Below, piece after piece: positions 1-6,018 of a stretch of 17,230 nt of DNA. Location of the stretch: NCBI GenBank assembly GCA_003446735.1, contig DMCJ01000097.1, forward strand, positions 1 to 17,230. The letters run 5' to 3'. Both the position numbers and the translations under genes were made by a program. This stretch comes from Lachnospiraceae bacterium (GTDB lineage: Bacteria; Bacillota; Clostridia; Lachnospirales; Lachnospiraceae). The notes under the pieces were generated by a model that saw only the letters and a program-made list of their open reading frames with translations, did not search any database and had not been told where the DNA came from. Each line of letters starts with the position of its first letter. Within the stretch, counting starts at the first letter, position 1.

Positions 1-23
1 TATGACCACTTCGATACCTCTCC
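1..23 (-). tRNA. tRNA-Ser, 5' end only (cut by window edge)
   Basis: Read on the minus strand from 23 to 1, the sequence starts GGAGAGGTATCGAAGTGGTC and fits the 5' end of a class II tRNA: a 7-nt acceptor strand, U8 and A9, then a D-arm with A14, G15 and the G18G19 pair. It closely resembles Firmicutes tRNA-Ser genes that I remember. The acceptor 3' strand, anticodon and variable arm lie outside the window, so the isoacceptor cannot be named. A near-consensus promoter sits 27 nt upstream, with no Shine-Dalgarno or plausible reading frame between, which supports an RNA gene. The alternative is a short leader of a protein gene. Confidence 0.7.
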
Positions 24-49
24 ATGTGGGCGCTTTTACGCGCTTATTT

Positions 50-78
50 ATAATACCAAAAGGATTTCCTACTGTCAA
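50..78 (-). promoter_or_regulatory. Sigma-70/SigA-type promoter of the tRNA-Ser gene
   Basis: On the minus strand there is a perfect -35 TTGACA (78-73), a 17-nt spacer and a -10 TATTAT (55-50, five of six consensus bases). Transcription would start near 43, giving a leader of about 20 nt before the tRNA 5' end at 23. The promoter lies only about 22 bp beyond the ispD stop codon, and I see no terminator hairpin between them, so read-through from the ispD operon may add to tRNA transcription. Confidence 0.75.
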
Positions 79-100
79 CACTCTTTAAAAACAACGCTCT

Positions 101-826
101 CTAATGCCGTTTTTTCTTCAGGATCCCCCCGGCGAACAAAAGATCCTCGGGGGTGGTTATCTTGATGTTTTCGTAGCTTCCTTCTATCATCTTTACCGGT
201 ATCTTCTCAAAATATTCAGCCACCATGACATCATCGGTAATGTTTATGCCTTTTCTTAAAAGTTCATCTTCATTTTCCATAAGCTTTTGAAATGCCGATA
301 CCGCTCTTTTATAGGATAATACCTGCGGCGTCTGCATCTGCCACACGCTGCTCCTGTCGGGAGTGGATACCGCCATGCCGCTTTCATCGCATATCCTTAT
401 CGTATCCTTGGCTTTAACGGCGACCACGCACGCCTCATCCTTCAGTCCCGCTTCTATGCATTTGTTTATGAGAGAAGGATCCGTAAAAGGTCTTGCCCCG
501 TCATGGATAAGTACCACATCCGTATCGGCACTTACCGCTTTTATGCCGTTATGAACGGAATGATATCTCTCTTTTCCGCCGGCAACGATCTTCTTTATCT
601 TCTTAAATCCGAACTTTTCGACTATATCTTTTCTGACATTCTCCTCATCGCCCGCGCCGACGACCAATACGATCTCGTCGATATTGCTTTTTTCAAAGCT
701 GTAAAGCGCATAAAAGATCACCGGCTTATCCTCAAGGAGCATATACTGTTTTTTAATATTCCCGCCCATGCGCTTTCCGCTTCCGGCTGAAAGGACAACG
801 GCGGCCGATCTTATCTTATCGCTCAT
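101..826 (-). CDS. ispD: 2-C-methyl-D-erythritol 4-phosphate cytidylyltransferase
   Basis: IspD transfers CMP from CTP to methylerythritol phosphate in the cytosolic non-mevalonate isoprenoid pathway. The 241-residue protein has the family's full length. The glycine-rich nucleotide loop AAVVLSAGSGKRMG is at residues 8-21, with the following QY at 27-28. HDGARPF at 108-114, QTPQ at 165-168 and TDD at 197-199 are the other family signatures. The ATG at 826 lies 22 bp after the tsaD stop and has only a weak ribosome binding site (GAGATGATAAG). It is the last protein gene of the run; no other MEP-pathway gene is in the window, and the tRNA-Ser promoter begins just downstream. TarI-type ribitol cytidylyltransferase is the main paralogue that could be confused with it, but MEP synthesis is the likelier role. 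Confidence 0.93.
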   Translation of the reverse strand: MSDKIRSAAVVLSAGSGKRMGGNIKKQYMLLEDKPVIFYALYSFEKSNIDEIVLVVGAGDEENVRKDIVEKFGFKKIKKIVAGGKERYHSVHNGIKAVSADTDVVLIHDGARPFTDPSLINKCIEAGLKDEACVVAVKAKDTIRICDESGMAVSTPDRSSVWQMQTPQVLSYKRAVSAFQKLMENEDELLRKGINITDDVMVAEYFEKIPVKMIEGSYENIKITTPEDLLFAGGILKKKRH

Positions 827-848
827 CTTATCATCTCATAAAATGTAA

Positions 849-1871
849 TTACAGTTTCAGATCCGGCACAGCATTTAAACTAAGAGGTGCAAATTCCTCT
901 TTAAGGAAATGATAATATCCCGCACATGAGATCATCGCGGCATTATCTGTACACAGGATAGGAGAAGGGAACTTAAAATCGATCCCGTTTTTTCTGCAGG
1001 CATCCGCGAAAGCCTGACGAAGTGCCGAATTGGATGCTACACCTCCCGCAAGAGCAACGCATTTTGCATCATGAGTCTTTGCCGCGCTTATCGTATTTCC
1101 CACAAGGACATCCACCACGGCCTGCTGGAACGAAGCTGCCACATCGGCGGTATTTATCTCCTCGTTCTTCATTTTGCATGCATTCAGATAATTTAAAACG
1201 GCACTCTTTAATCCCGAGAACGAAAAACCGTATTCCGTTTTTCCTACTTTAGCCCTCGGAAAATCTATGGCCGCGGGATCTCCGTTTTTTGCTTCCTTAT
1301 CTATCTTCGGACCGCCGGGATAACCGAGTCCGATGGCACGGGCAACTTTGTCAAAAGCTTCCCCTGCCGCATCATCCACGGTCCTTCCGAGTATCTCGTA
1401 TTTTCCGTAATCAATTACATTAACAAGATGGGTATGCCCTCCCGAGACAACAAGACACATAAAGGGAGGTTTAAGATCCTTATCCTCTATATAGTTGGCA
1501 CAGATATGACCTTCAATATGATTGACGGCTATGAGAGGCTTCCCCGTACCGTAAGCGTATGCTTTGGCAAAATTTACGCCGACTAAAAGAGCACCTACAA
1601 GCCCCGGGCCGTAGGTAACCGCTACAGCGTCTATATCATCTATCGTACATCCCGCATCCGACAACGCCTTGTCAACAACGAGATCAATTTTTTCCAGATG
1701 TTTCCTGGATGCTATCTCCGGCACTACTCCGCCGTATAATGTATGAAGATCGATCTGGGATGCGATAACATTGCTTAAGACCTCCCTGCCGTTTAATGTG
1801 ACCGACGCAGCAGTCTCATCGCAGGAAGATTCTATTCCCAGGATCAGTATTCTGTCCTTTTCCAAAATCAC
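849..1871 (-). CDS. tsaD: tRNA N6-adenosine threonylcarbamoyltransferase TsaD
   Basis: TsaD is the catalytic subunit that moves the threonylcarbamoyl group onto A37 of ANN-decoding tRNAs (t6A), working with TsaB and TsaE. The 340-residue ASKHA-fold protein shows GIESSCDET at 12-20, the metal-binding HIEGH at 118-122, VSGGHTHL at about 142-149 and the C-terminal CTDNAAM motif. The start is a GTG at 1871-1869 that overlaps the TGA of the upstream gene as GTGA, with a GGAG ribosome binding site five bases before it; this overlap suggests translational coupling. It is in the same run as tsaB and tsaE, separated from them by rimI, rnz and an unknown gene. TsaC/YwlC, which makes the threonylcarbamoyl-AMP donor, is not in the window. 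Identification is secure. Confidence 0.97.
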   Translation of the reverse strand: MILEKDRILILGIESSCDETAASVTLNGREVLSNVIASQIDLHTLYGGVVPEIASRKHLEKIDLVVDKALSDAGCTIDDIDAVAVTYGPGLVGALLVGVNFAKAYAYGTGKPLIAVNHIEGHICANYIEDKDLKPPFMCLVVSGGHTHLVNVIDYGKYEILGRTVDDAAGEAFDKVARAIGLGYPGGPKIDKEAKNGDPAAIDFPRAKVGKTEYGFSFSGLKSAVLNYLNACKMKNEEINTADVAASFQQAVVDVLVGNTISAAKTHDAKCVALAGGVASNSALRQAFADACRKNGIDFKFPSPILCTDNAAMISCAGYYHFLKEEFAPLSLNAVPDLKL

Positions 1872-2476
1872 ATTTCTCCGTTGAATTCTCCGGCTTCTTC
1901 GTTCTTAACGTTCTTCCAGCCGTAGATCTTATAATGTCCGTCATCGTCCTTCCTTAAAACAAAGACGATATTGGTATGATAAACAAGTGAATCCTGTTTT
2001 ATGTCGTACATACAATAAAGCTTGGCGCACTCGTGCCCTTCATGGGTGTATGTTTCGACATCCATGCTGCCCGAGGGCGAATAGCTTATTATTATCCTGT
2101 TATTATCCCTGTACTCCTGAACATCCGCCTTAAGAAGATCTATGTATTCCTCCTCGGTCTGATTGGCAATGAGTTCCTCATCATATATGCCTCTCATCTT
2201 AAGACCCAGTTTTTTAAGCTCTTCGTCATCGTGCTCTTCATCATAAAAGCACTGGGTCACATCCGAGAAATACTTGACTACCTCCCTCGGTGTCGGGGGA
2301 TAGTTCGTCTCCAGATCCCTGCTTAAAACGAGTTGCGTCTGCGTCAGCGCAGCCGGATCCTCGGTTTCCTCTTCGGTCGGTCCCATCCTGTTGGAAAGAT
2401 ATGCGTAATACCCTCCGACCAAGACAACAAGGATGATAAGGATTATTATTCCTTTTGATCCTTTAAATCTGCTCAT
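1868..2476 (-). CDS. Membrane-anchored protein of unknown function (possibly the DUF6715 family)
   Basis: I do not recognise a function. The 202-residue product has a short basic N-terminus (MSRFKGSKG), one membrane helix at about residues 9-27, then an acidic linker (EEETEDP, 35-41) and a soluble domain of about 150 residues presumably outside the cell. The soluble part has many Asp, Glu and Tyr residues and a predicted strand-rich C-terminal half (about 115-190) with a YKIYGWKNV segment. From memory it resembles DUF6715, a small Lachnospiraceae family; that assignment is not checked. An AAAGGA ribosome binding site precedes the ATG. It sits 28 bp after rnz and its TGA overlaps the tsaD start codon, so it is co-transcribed with tRNA-modification genes without an obvious functional link. 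Confidence 0.85.
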   Translation of the reverse strand: MSRFKGSKGIIILIILVVLVGGYYAYLSNRMGPTEEETEDPAALTQTQLVLSRDLETNYPPTPREVVKYFSDVTQCFYDEEHDDEELKKLGLKMRGIYDEELIANQTEEEYIDLLKADVQEYRDNNRIIISYSPSGSMDVETYTHEGHECAKLYCMYDIKQDSLVYHTNIVFVLRKDDDGHYKIYGWKNVKNEEAGEFNGEM

Positions 2477-2504
2477 CCATGATTCCTTTATGTTTCATCC
2501 GTGA

Positions 2505-3419
2505 TCAATCTTCATCGATATAATCAAGCTCTATTGTCTGTCCGTCCCTTGCGGCAACGGCATTTTCAAATATCTCCTTAACGGGTCCCATATATTCGTC
2601 GGGCTTTACCATCGACGGAGAATAATGGGTAAGCCACATGCGCTTAGGCTGTGCCTTTGCGGCGATAGTTGCGGCTTCCGTAAACATCATATGCTTATGT
2701 TCTTTTGCCTTTCCGATCTTATCGGGCTCTCCGTACATGCCTTCTATAACAAGAAGATCAGCACCCTCCGAGTATCTCCTTATCGCATCGACGGGTCTGG
2801 TGTCTGTGGTATAGACAACATCTATCCCGCGCCGCTCTTTCCCCATCACCATATCCGGAGTGTAGGTCTTTCCGTTTTCGGTCACTTCTTCACCATGCTG
2901 AAGGGCATTCCAGCAGATCATCGGGATATTAAGCCTCTTAGCTTCCTCCACATTGAATTTGCCTTTTCGAAGCACCCTTATCTTATAACCGTAACACGGT
3001 ACGTTATGACAGACCTTAAATGCATCTATCTCAAATCCGTTGAAACTGAAAGTCTCTTCGTTTTCTCTTATCTCATGATAATCGATCAGAAAGGGAAGCT
3101 CGGGTGCTATTATCCTTAATGAATCAACTACCTTTTTAAGTCCTTTCGGTCCTATCATTAAGACCGGCTCGGTCCTTTCGGCATTTCCCATCGTAAGGAG
3201 CATTCCCGGAAGTCCGCTTATATGATCAGCATGATAGTGAGTAAATAATATTATATCTATGGGCTTTGGAGACCAGCCCTTTTTCTTCATGGCTACCTGC
3301 GTTCCTTCCCCGCAGTCTATCAGTATACTCTGTCCGTTGAACCTTGCCATGAGGCTGGTCAGATATCTGTAGGGGAGCGGCATCATCCCGCCGGTACCTA
3401 ATAAACAAACATCCAGCAT
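2505..3419 (-). CDS. rnz: Ribonuclease Z (tRNA 3' endonuclease)
   Basis: RNase Z cuts the 3' trailer from tRNA precursors, especially those lacking an encoded CCA. The 304-residue protein is a zinc metallo-beta-lactamase fold: LGTGG at about 7-11, GEGTQ at 38-42, the zinc site HYHADH at 61-66, and a later DTRP and EGMYGE region with a C-terminal LTHYSP. The reading frame extends upstream to 3542, but homology places the start at the ATG at 3419, where the protein begins MLDVCLLGTGG; the longer frame would overlap rimI by about 100 bp. The ribosome binding site is not ideal: GGAAGGG lies about 15 nt upstream. It follows rimI by 22 bp in a run with tsaE, tsaB and tsaD, which fits a tRNA-maturation theme. 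Confidence 0.93.
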   Translation of the reverse strand: MLDVCLLGTGGMMPLPYRYLTSLMARFNGQSILIDCGEGTQVAMKKKGWSPKPIDIILFTHYHADHISGLPGMLLTMGNAERTEPVLMIGPKGLKKVVDSLRIIAPELPFLIDYHEIRENEETFSFNGFEIDAFKVCHNVPCYGYKIRVLRKGKFNVEEAKRLNIPMICWNALQHGEEVTENGKTYTPDMVMGKERRGIDVVYTTDTRPVDAIRRYSEGADLLVIEGMYGEPDKIGKAKEHKHMMFTEAATIAAKAQPKRMWLTHYSPSMVKPDEYMGPVKEIFENAVAARDGQTIELDYIDED

Positions 3420-3441
3420 TCTTAACCGAAATATCCCTTCC

Positions 3442-3897
3442 TTATTTATCAAATGATGTATTCCAGAGGATGAGCGCATCCTCTTTGGGCTTATCGTAAA
3501 AATCCCTTCGAACGCCTTCTGCCTTAAACCCGCATTTTTCATACATCCTTATCGCGGCCTGATTGCCCACTCTTACTTCGAGAGTAACCGCTTTAACACT
3601 CTTTGCTCTAAGAAGCTTTAAGAAATTTAACATAAGGGCTGTCCCTATGTTTTCTCCTCTGAATTCCCGCTTTACGGCCACCTGGTTGATATAGGCTTCG
3701 TCACAGACGATGCATGCTCCCATATAGGCTATGACTTCGTTATTTATTTTGCCCGTCATATAAACAGCATCTTCTCTTTTTAACATATCCGTAAAGGCTT
3801 TTTCGGACCAGGGCTCGGAAAATGAATCCTCTTCTATCTTAACGATCTGCCCGATGTCGCTTTCCGTCATCGGAAGGAAGATAAGATCACTTCCCAT
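3442..3897 (-). CDS. rimI: Ribosomal protein S18-alanine N-acetyltransferase (RimI-like GNAT)
   Basis: This 151-residue GNAT-family protein has the standard length of RimI, which acetylates the N-terminal alanine of ribosomal protein S18 in other bacteria. The acetyl-CoA loop REFRGENIGTAL is at about 78-88, preceded by the beta-strand AYINQVAV (69-76), and the C-terminal half has AIRMYEKCGF (about 114-123), all typical of RimI. The N-terminal EEDSFSEPWSEKAF (22-35) is another RimI hallmark. The ATG at 3897 overlaps the end of tsaB by 11 bp and has a GAGGGG ribosome binding site inside tsaB. The tsaE-tsaB-rimI(-tsaD) order is common in Firmicutes and supports the name. Its true substrate is inferred from the family and could be another protein N-terminus. 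Confidence 0.92.
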   Translation of the reverse strand: MGSDLIFLPMTESDIGQIVKIEEDSFSEPWSEKAFTDMLKREDAVYMTGKINNEVIAYMGACIVCDEAYINQVAVKREFRGENIGTALMLNFLKLLRAKSVKAVTLEVRVGNQAAIRMYEKCGFKAEGVRRDFYDKPKEDALILWNTSFDK

Positions 3898-4609
3898 GAA
3901 CGATCCCCTCTTCTCTTTCTCTCTCGGCCTGGGATTTTCTTAAATATTGAAGCTTAAGCTCTGAGGCATTCCCGGCTTTTCCTTCAGCGTAGCCCTTTTT
4001 GCCGAGGGCTGCGACAGAAGCGGCACTTTGTCTGTTAAATCCGGAAGGAGCAAATGAATATTCAAATCGTGCATCTTTTTCCGCTGATCCTTTTATGACC
4101 TTTACGCCGTCTCCGGTAAATATGACCCTCTTACCCTCTTTATTTAAAAGATCGATAAGCTCATCCGCAGCTAATGCTTTGTCCTTAAATACATTTTCAA
4201 GATCATAGCCGCCGTTTCCGGGCTTAAATGTATATCCGCCGCAGTAGACCTGATCCCTTCTCGCGTCCATCACCGGTACTATAAGATCTGCGCTGGCATA
4301 AAGCGCATAAGCAAGCACCGCCAGACCGGATACTCCGATGACAGGGATCTTTGCCGCCTGCGAAAGACCCTTTGCGCTGGCCGCTGCTATGCGAAGCCCC
4401 GTAAACGATCCCGGTCCCTTTGATACTGCGATAAGATCCAGATCATGAACGGTAAGATCCACACTCTTTAAAACTTCGTCGATCATCGGCATTAAAGTCT
4501 CCGAGTGCGTCTTTTTATGGTCAATGCTCTTTAAGCATAAGAGTTTTTCTTCATTTAAAACGGCAACCGACGCCGTCATTCCGGATCCTTCAATCCCGAT
4601 CACATTCAT
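3887..4609 (-). CDS. tsaB: tRNA threonylcarbamoyladenosine biosynthesis protein TsaB
   Basis: TsaB is the non-catalytic ASKHA-fold partner that dimerises with TsaD and is required for t6A formation. The 240-residue protein shows the N-terminal strand-turn region NVIGIEGSG (2-10), where most orthologues have a D(T/S)S motif, and the highly conserved GPGSFTGLR at 65-73, followed by the helix AAASAKGLSQA. PVMDARRDQVY at about 112-122 is also a TsaB signature. The C-terminal domain (about 120-240) lacks the TsaD metal ligands, as expected. The ATG at 4609 lies inside the 3' end of tsaE, overlapping by 20 bp, with GAAGGGTC as a likely ribosome binding site. It overlaps rimI at its own 3' end. Confidence 0.95.
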   Translation of the reverse strand: MNVIGIEGSGMTASVAVLNEEKLLCLKSIDHKKTHSETLMPMIDEVLKSVDLTVHDLDLIAVSKGPGSFTGLRIAAASAKGLSQAAKIPVIGVSGLAVLAYALYASADLIVPVMDARRDQVYCGGYTFKPGNGGYDLENVFKDKALAADELIDLLNKEGKRVIFTGDGVKVIKGSAEKDARFEYSFAPSGFNRQSAASVAALGKKGYAEGKAGNASELKLQYLRKSQAEREREEGIVHGK

Positions 4610-5030
4610 CTATAATGACCCTTCGATAATCGAATCCCTTTTCGGGGTCCTTTTCTATCAATATCCTGTTTATATCCTCAGGAAGCAGCTCATCTATCAT
4701 ATCAGCCCATTCGATAAGGCTTATCCCGTCTCCGAAGATATAATCCTCATAACCTATCTCATCCATTTCATCTATGTCACCTATACGGTAAACATCGAAA
4801 TGAAACAGCGGAAGTCTCCCACTATGGTACTCTTTTACTATTGTAAATGTGGGGCTGCTTATGTCTTCTTCTATATTAAGACCCGCGGCTACGCCCTTGG
4901 CAAATACTGTCTTTCCCGTTCCGAGATCTCCGTTTAAAGCCCAGATTTCTCCGGGTCTTGCCTTTTTTCCTATGTCCCTGCCGAGGGATAACATCTCTTC
5001 GGGAGAATTTATTTCAATGACCCTGCTCAT
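4590..5030 (-). CDS. tsaE: tRNA threonylcarbamoyladenosine biosynthesis ATPase TsaE
   Basis: TsaE is the small P-loop ATPase that binds and resets the TsaBD complex in bacterial t6A synthesis. The 146-residue protein has the Walker A loop GDLGTGKT at 34-41, the SSPTF switch-like motif at about 58-62, HFDVYR at 77-82 and the IEWAD motif at 106-110, all diagnostic. Length is normal for the family. The start codon comes one base after the stop of the YcxB-like gene, an arrangement compatible with coupled re-initiation; I see no strong independent ribosome binding site. The 3' end overlaps tsaB by 20 bp. Confidence 0.96.
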   Translation of the reverse strand: MSRVIEINSPEEMLSLGRDIGKKARPGEIWALNGDLGTGKTVFAKGVAAGLNIEEDISSPTFTIVKEYHSGRLPLFHFDVYRIGDIDEMDEIGYEDYIFGDGISLIEWADMIDELLPEDINRILIEKDPEKGFDYRRVIIDECDRD

Positions 5031-5031
5031 A

Positions 5032-5610
5032 TCACTGTTTGATCCTTACTTTCTTAGGATCCATATGGCCGTATATTATCTTTATAAGGGTACCGGTCTC
5101 ACTCCCGAGATCCGCTCTCGGGAATAAGGAAGCCGCATTCGCTCCCGTATATATCATTATGCTCTTAGACGTCGCCACGGCTTTTAATGTATTTTCCCAG
5201 GGTATAAAAGCATTATTCTCATCCTGGCTTATCTCCATCCCGTTTTCATAAAAGCTGTAATGGAGCGGCTTTTTGAAATTCTCCGAAAGCGCCTGCCTCT
5301 TAGCCATGAAAAAGAGTGAGATCGGCGAATAAATGATTATTATGATGCCGCAGATAAGATAAAGTATCCCGGGCGCCTTCATAAAATAAACTATTATCAT
5401 AAATACACCAAGACATGTGGCAAGTATCCCCATCGGAGAATTGTACATATGTCTTATAAGATAATCGTACAGCACGGACGATGTGATGTTTACATCGGTC
5501 TCAAATATCGGCGCTCCTTCGGGAGAGGGGCCGTTATCTTCCTGCGCCGTCTCTATTGCCGGTTCTTCTGCTTTTTCTTCGGTATTTTCTCTATTTAATT
5601 CTTCTGCCAT
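5032..5610 (-). CDS. YcxB-like membrane protein
   Basis: The 192-residue protein begins with an acidic, probably disordered tail (1-35), followed by two adjacent membrane helices at about 57-77 and 80-102. A soluble C-terminal domain (about 115-165) then has the pattern of the YcxB-like family: HYSFYENGMEIS, then IPWENTLKAVATSKSIMIYTG. No enzymatic motif is seen and the family's function is not known to me. It is the first gene of the minus-strand run and directly abuts tsaE, so it shares the promoter at 5741-5768. An AAGGA ribosome binding site is about 12 nt before the ATG, longer than usual. The family assignment rests on the two-helix plus YxFxExG...W architecture and is moderately secure. 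Confidence 0.85.
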   Translation of the reverse strand: MAEELNRENTEEKAEEPAIETAQEDNGPSPEGAPIFETDVNITSSVLYDYLIRHMYNSPMGILATCLGVFMIIVYFMKAPGILYLICGIIIIIYSPISLFFMAKRQALSENFKKPLHYSFYENGMEISQDENNAFIPWENTLKAVATSKSIMIYTGANAASLFPRADLGSETGTLIKIIYGHMDPKKVRIKQ

Positions 5611-5740
5611 TATATTTTTGTTTTCCTTTTCTTTCTCTGTGCGATATGTGCCCCTTTTAGACCTGTTGTTGATCTGTTACCAGCCTGTTAAAAAAATAAC
5701 AAAAATGTTAAATCCAGTTTTACACAATATCACATAATAT
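5611..5740 (-). other. Leader region of the ycxB-like/tsa operon
   Basis: This is the transcribed leader, about 124 nt, between the minus-strand promoter and the first gene. It holds no open reading frame I would support. It includes an A/T-rich 5-bp hairpin with arms TAACA and TGTTA (5697-5710) that is followed on the minus strand by a T-run, resembling a weak intrinsic terminator. It also has repeated CTGTT motifs between about 5662 and 5689. I cannot assign a known riboswitch or leader class. Confidence 0.4.
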
Positions 5741-5768
5741 ATTATAACGGATTTTGTAAAATTCGCAA
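5741..5768 (-). promoter_or_regulatory. Promoter of the ycxB-like/tsa/rnz/ispD operon
   Basis: On the minus strand a perfect -10 TATAAT (5746-5741) is preceded after 16 nt by TTGCGA (5768-5763), matching four of six -35 bases. Transcription would start near 5734. It is back-to-back with the plus-strand ribU promoter, whose -35 begins 7 bp further on at 5776. No further strong promoter was seen between this point and ispD, so the whole run may depend on it. Confidence 0.65.
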
Positions 5769-5775
5769 GCGCGTA

Positions 5776-5804
5776 TTGACATCAGAGCCCTTTCGCCCTA
5801 TTAT
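5776..5804 (+). promoter_or_regulatory. Promoter of the FMN riboswitch-ribU transcript
   Basis: A perfect -35 TTGACA (5776-5781), a 17-nt spacer and -10 TATTAT (5799-5804) give the same near-consensus architecture as the tRNA-Ser promoter. Transcription would start near 5811, about 60 nt before the FMN aptamer. The strong promoter fits control exerted after initiation by the riboswitch. Confidence 0.8.
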
Positions 5805-5869
5805 AGACAGGTAACCGTAAACCAACCGAATATACAGTAATTTAATACTGAACTGACGCGCATGCGTCA

Positions 5870-6015
5870 TGCTTCGGGGATGGGTGAAATTCCCTACCGG
5901 CGGTGATTCGGCTTATCATTCCCGGCTTCTTGCCGTGATATGACCGAAAGTCCGCGAGCGAAAGCTGACCCGGTGAGATTCCGGGACCGACAGTAAAGTC
6001 TGGATGAAAGGAGCA
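5870..6015 (+). promoter_or_regulatory. FMN riboswitch (RFN element) controlling ribU
   Basis: The conserved RFN core is clearly present: TTCGGGG, then GGGTGAAATTCCCTACCGGC (5882-5901) and GGTGAT, later GACCGAAAGTCCGCGAGCG, a CCCGG/CCGGG stem, and the 3' block GACCGACAGTAAAGTCTGGA (5985-6004). P1 can form between TGCTTC (5870-5875) and GGAGCA (6010-6015). These 3' bases include the AGGAG ribosome binding site of ribU, whose ATG is at 6019. I therefore infer translational control: FMN binding stabilises P1 and hides the ribosome binding site. No terminator hairpin with a T-run lies between aptamer and gene. A short hairpin (5854-5869) sits directly before P1. Confidence 0.95.
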
Positions 6016-6018
6016 GGT

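Noticed and set aside
1..25. Start of a protein gene at the left edge (ATG at 25 or GTG at 9 on the minus strand)
   Set aside because: The ATG has no ribosome binding site, and the sequence from 23 matches tRNA-Ser 5' end features behind a tRNA-like short leader.
2625..3119. Plus-strand open frame of 164 residues opposite rnz
   Set aside because: It lies fully antisense to conserved RNase Z coding sequence and has Cys/His-rich composition typical of shadow frames.
3420..3542. Upstream extension of the RNase Z frame (41 extra residues)
   Set aside because: It overlaps rimI by about 100 bp and the conserved protein starts at the ATG at 3419 (MLDVCLLGTGG).
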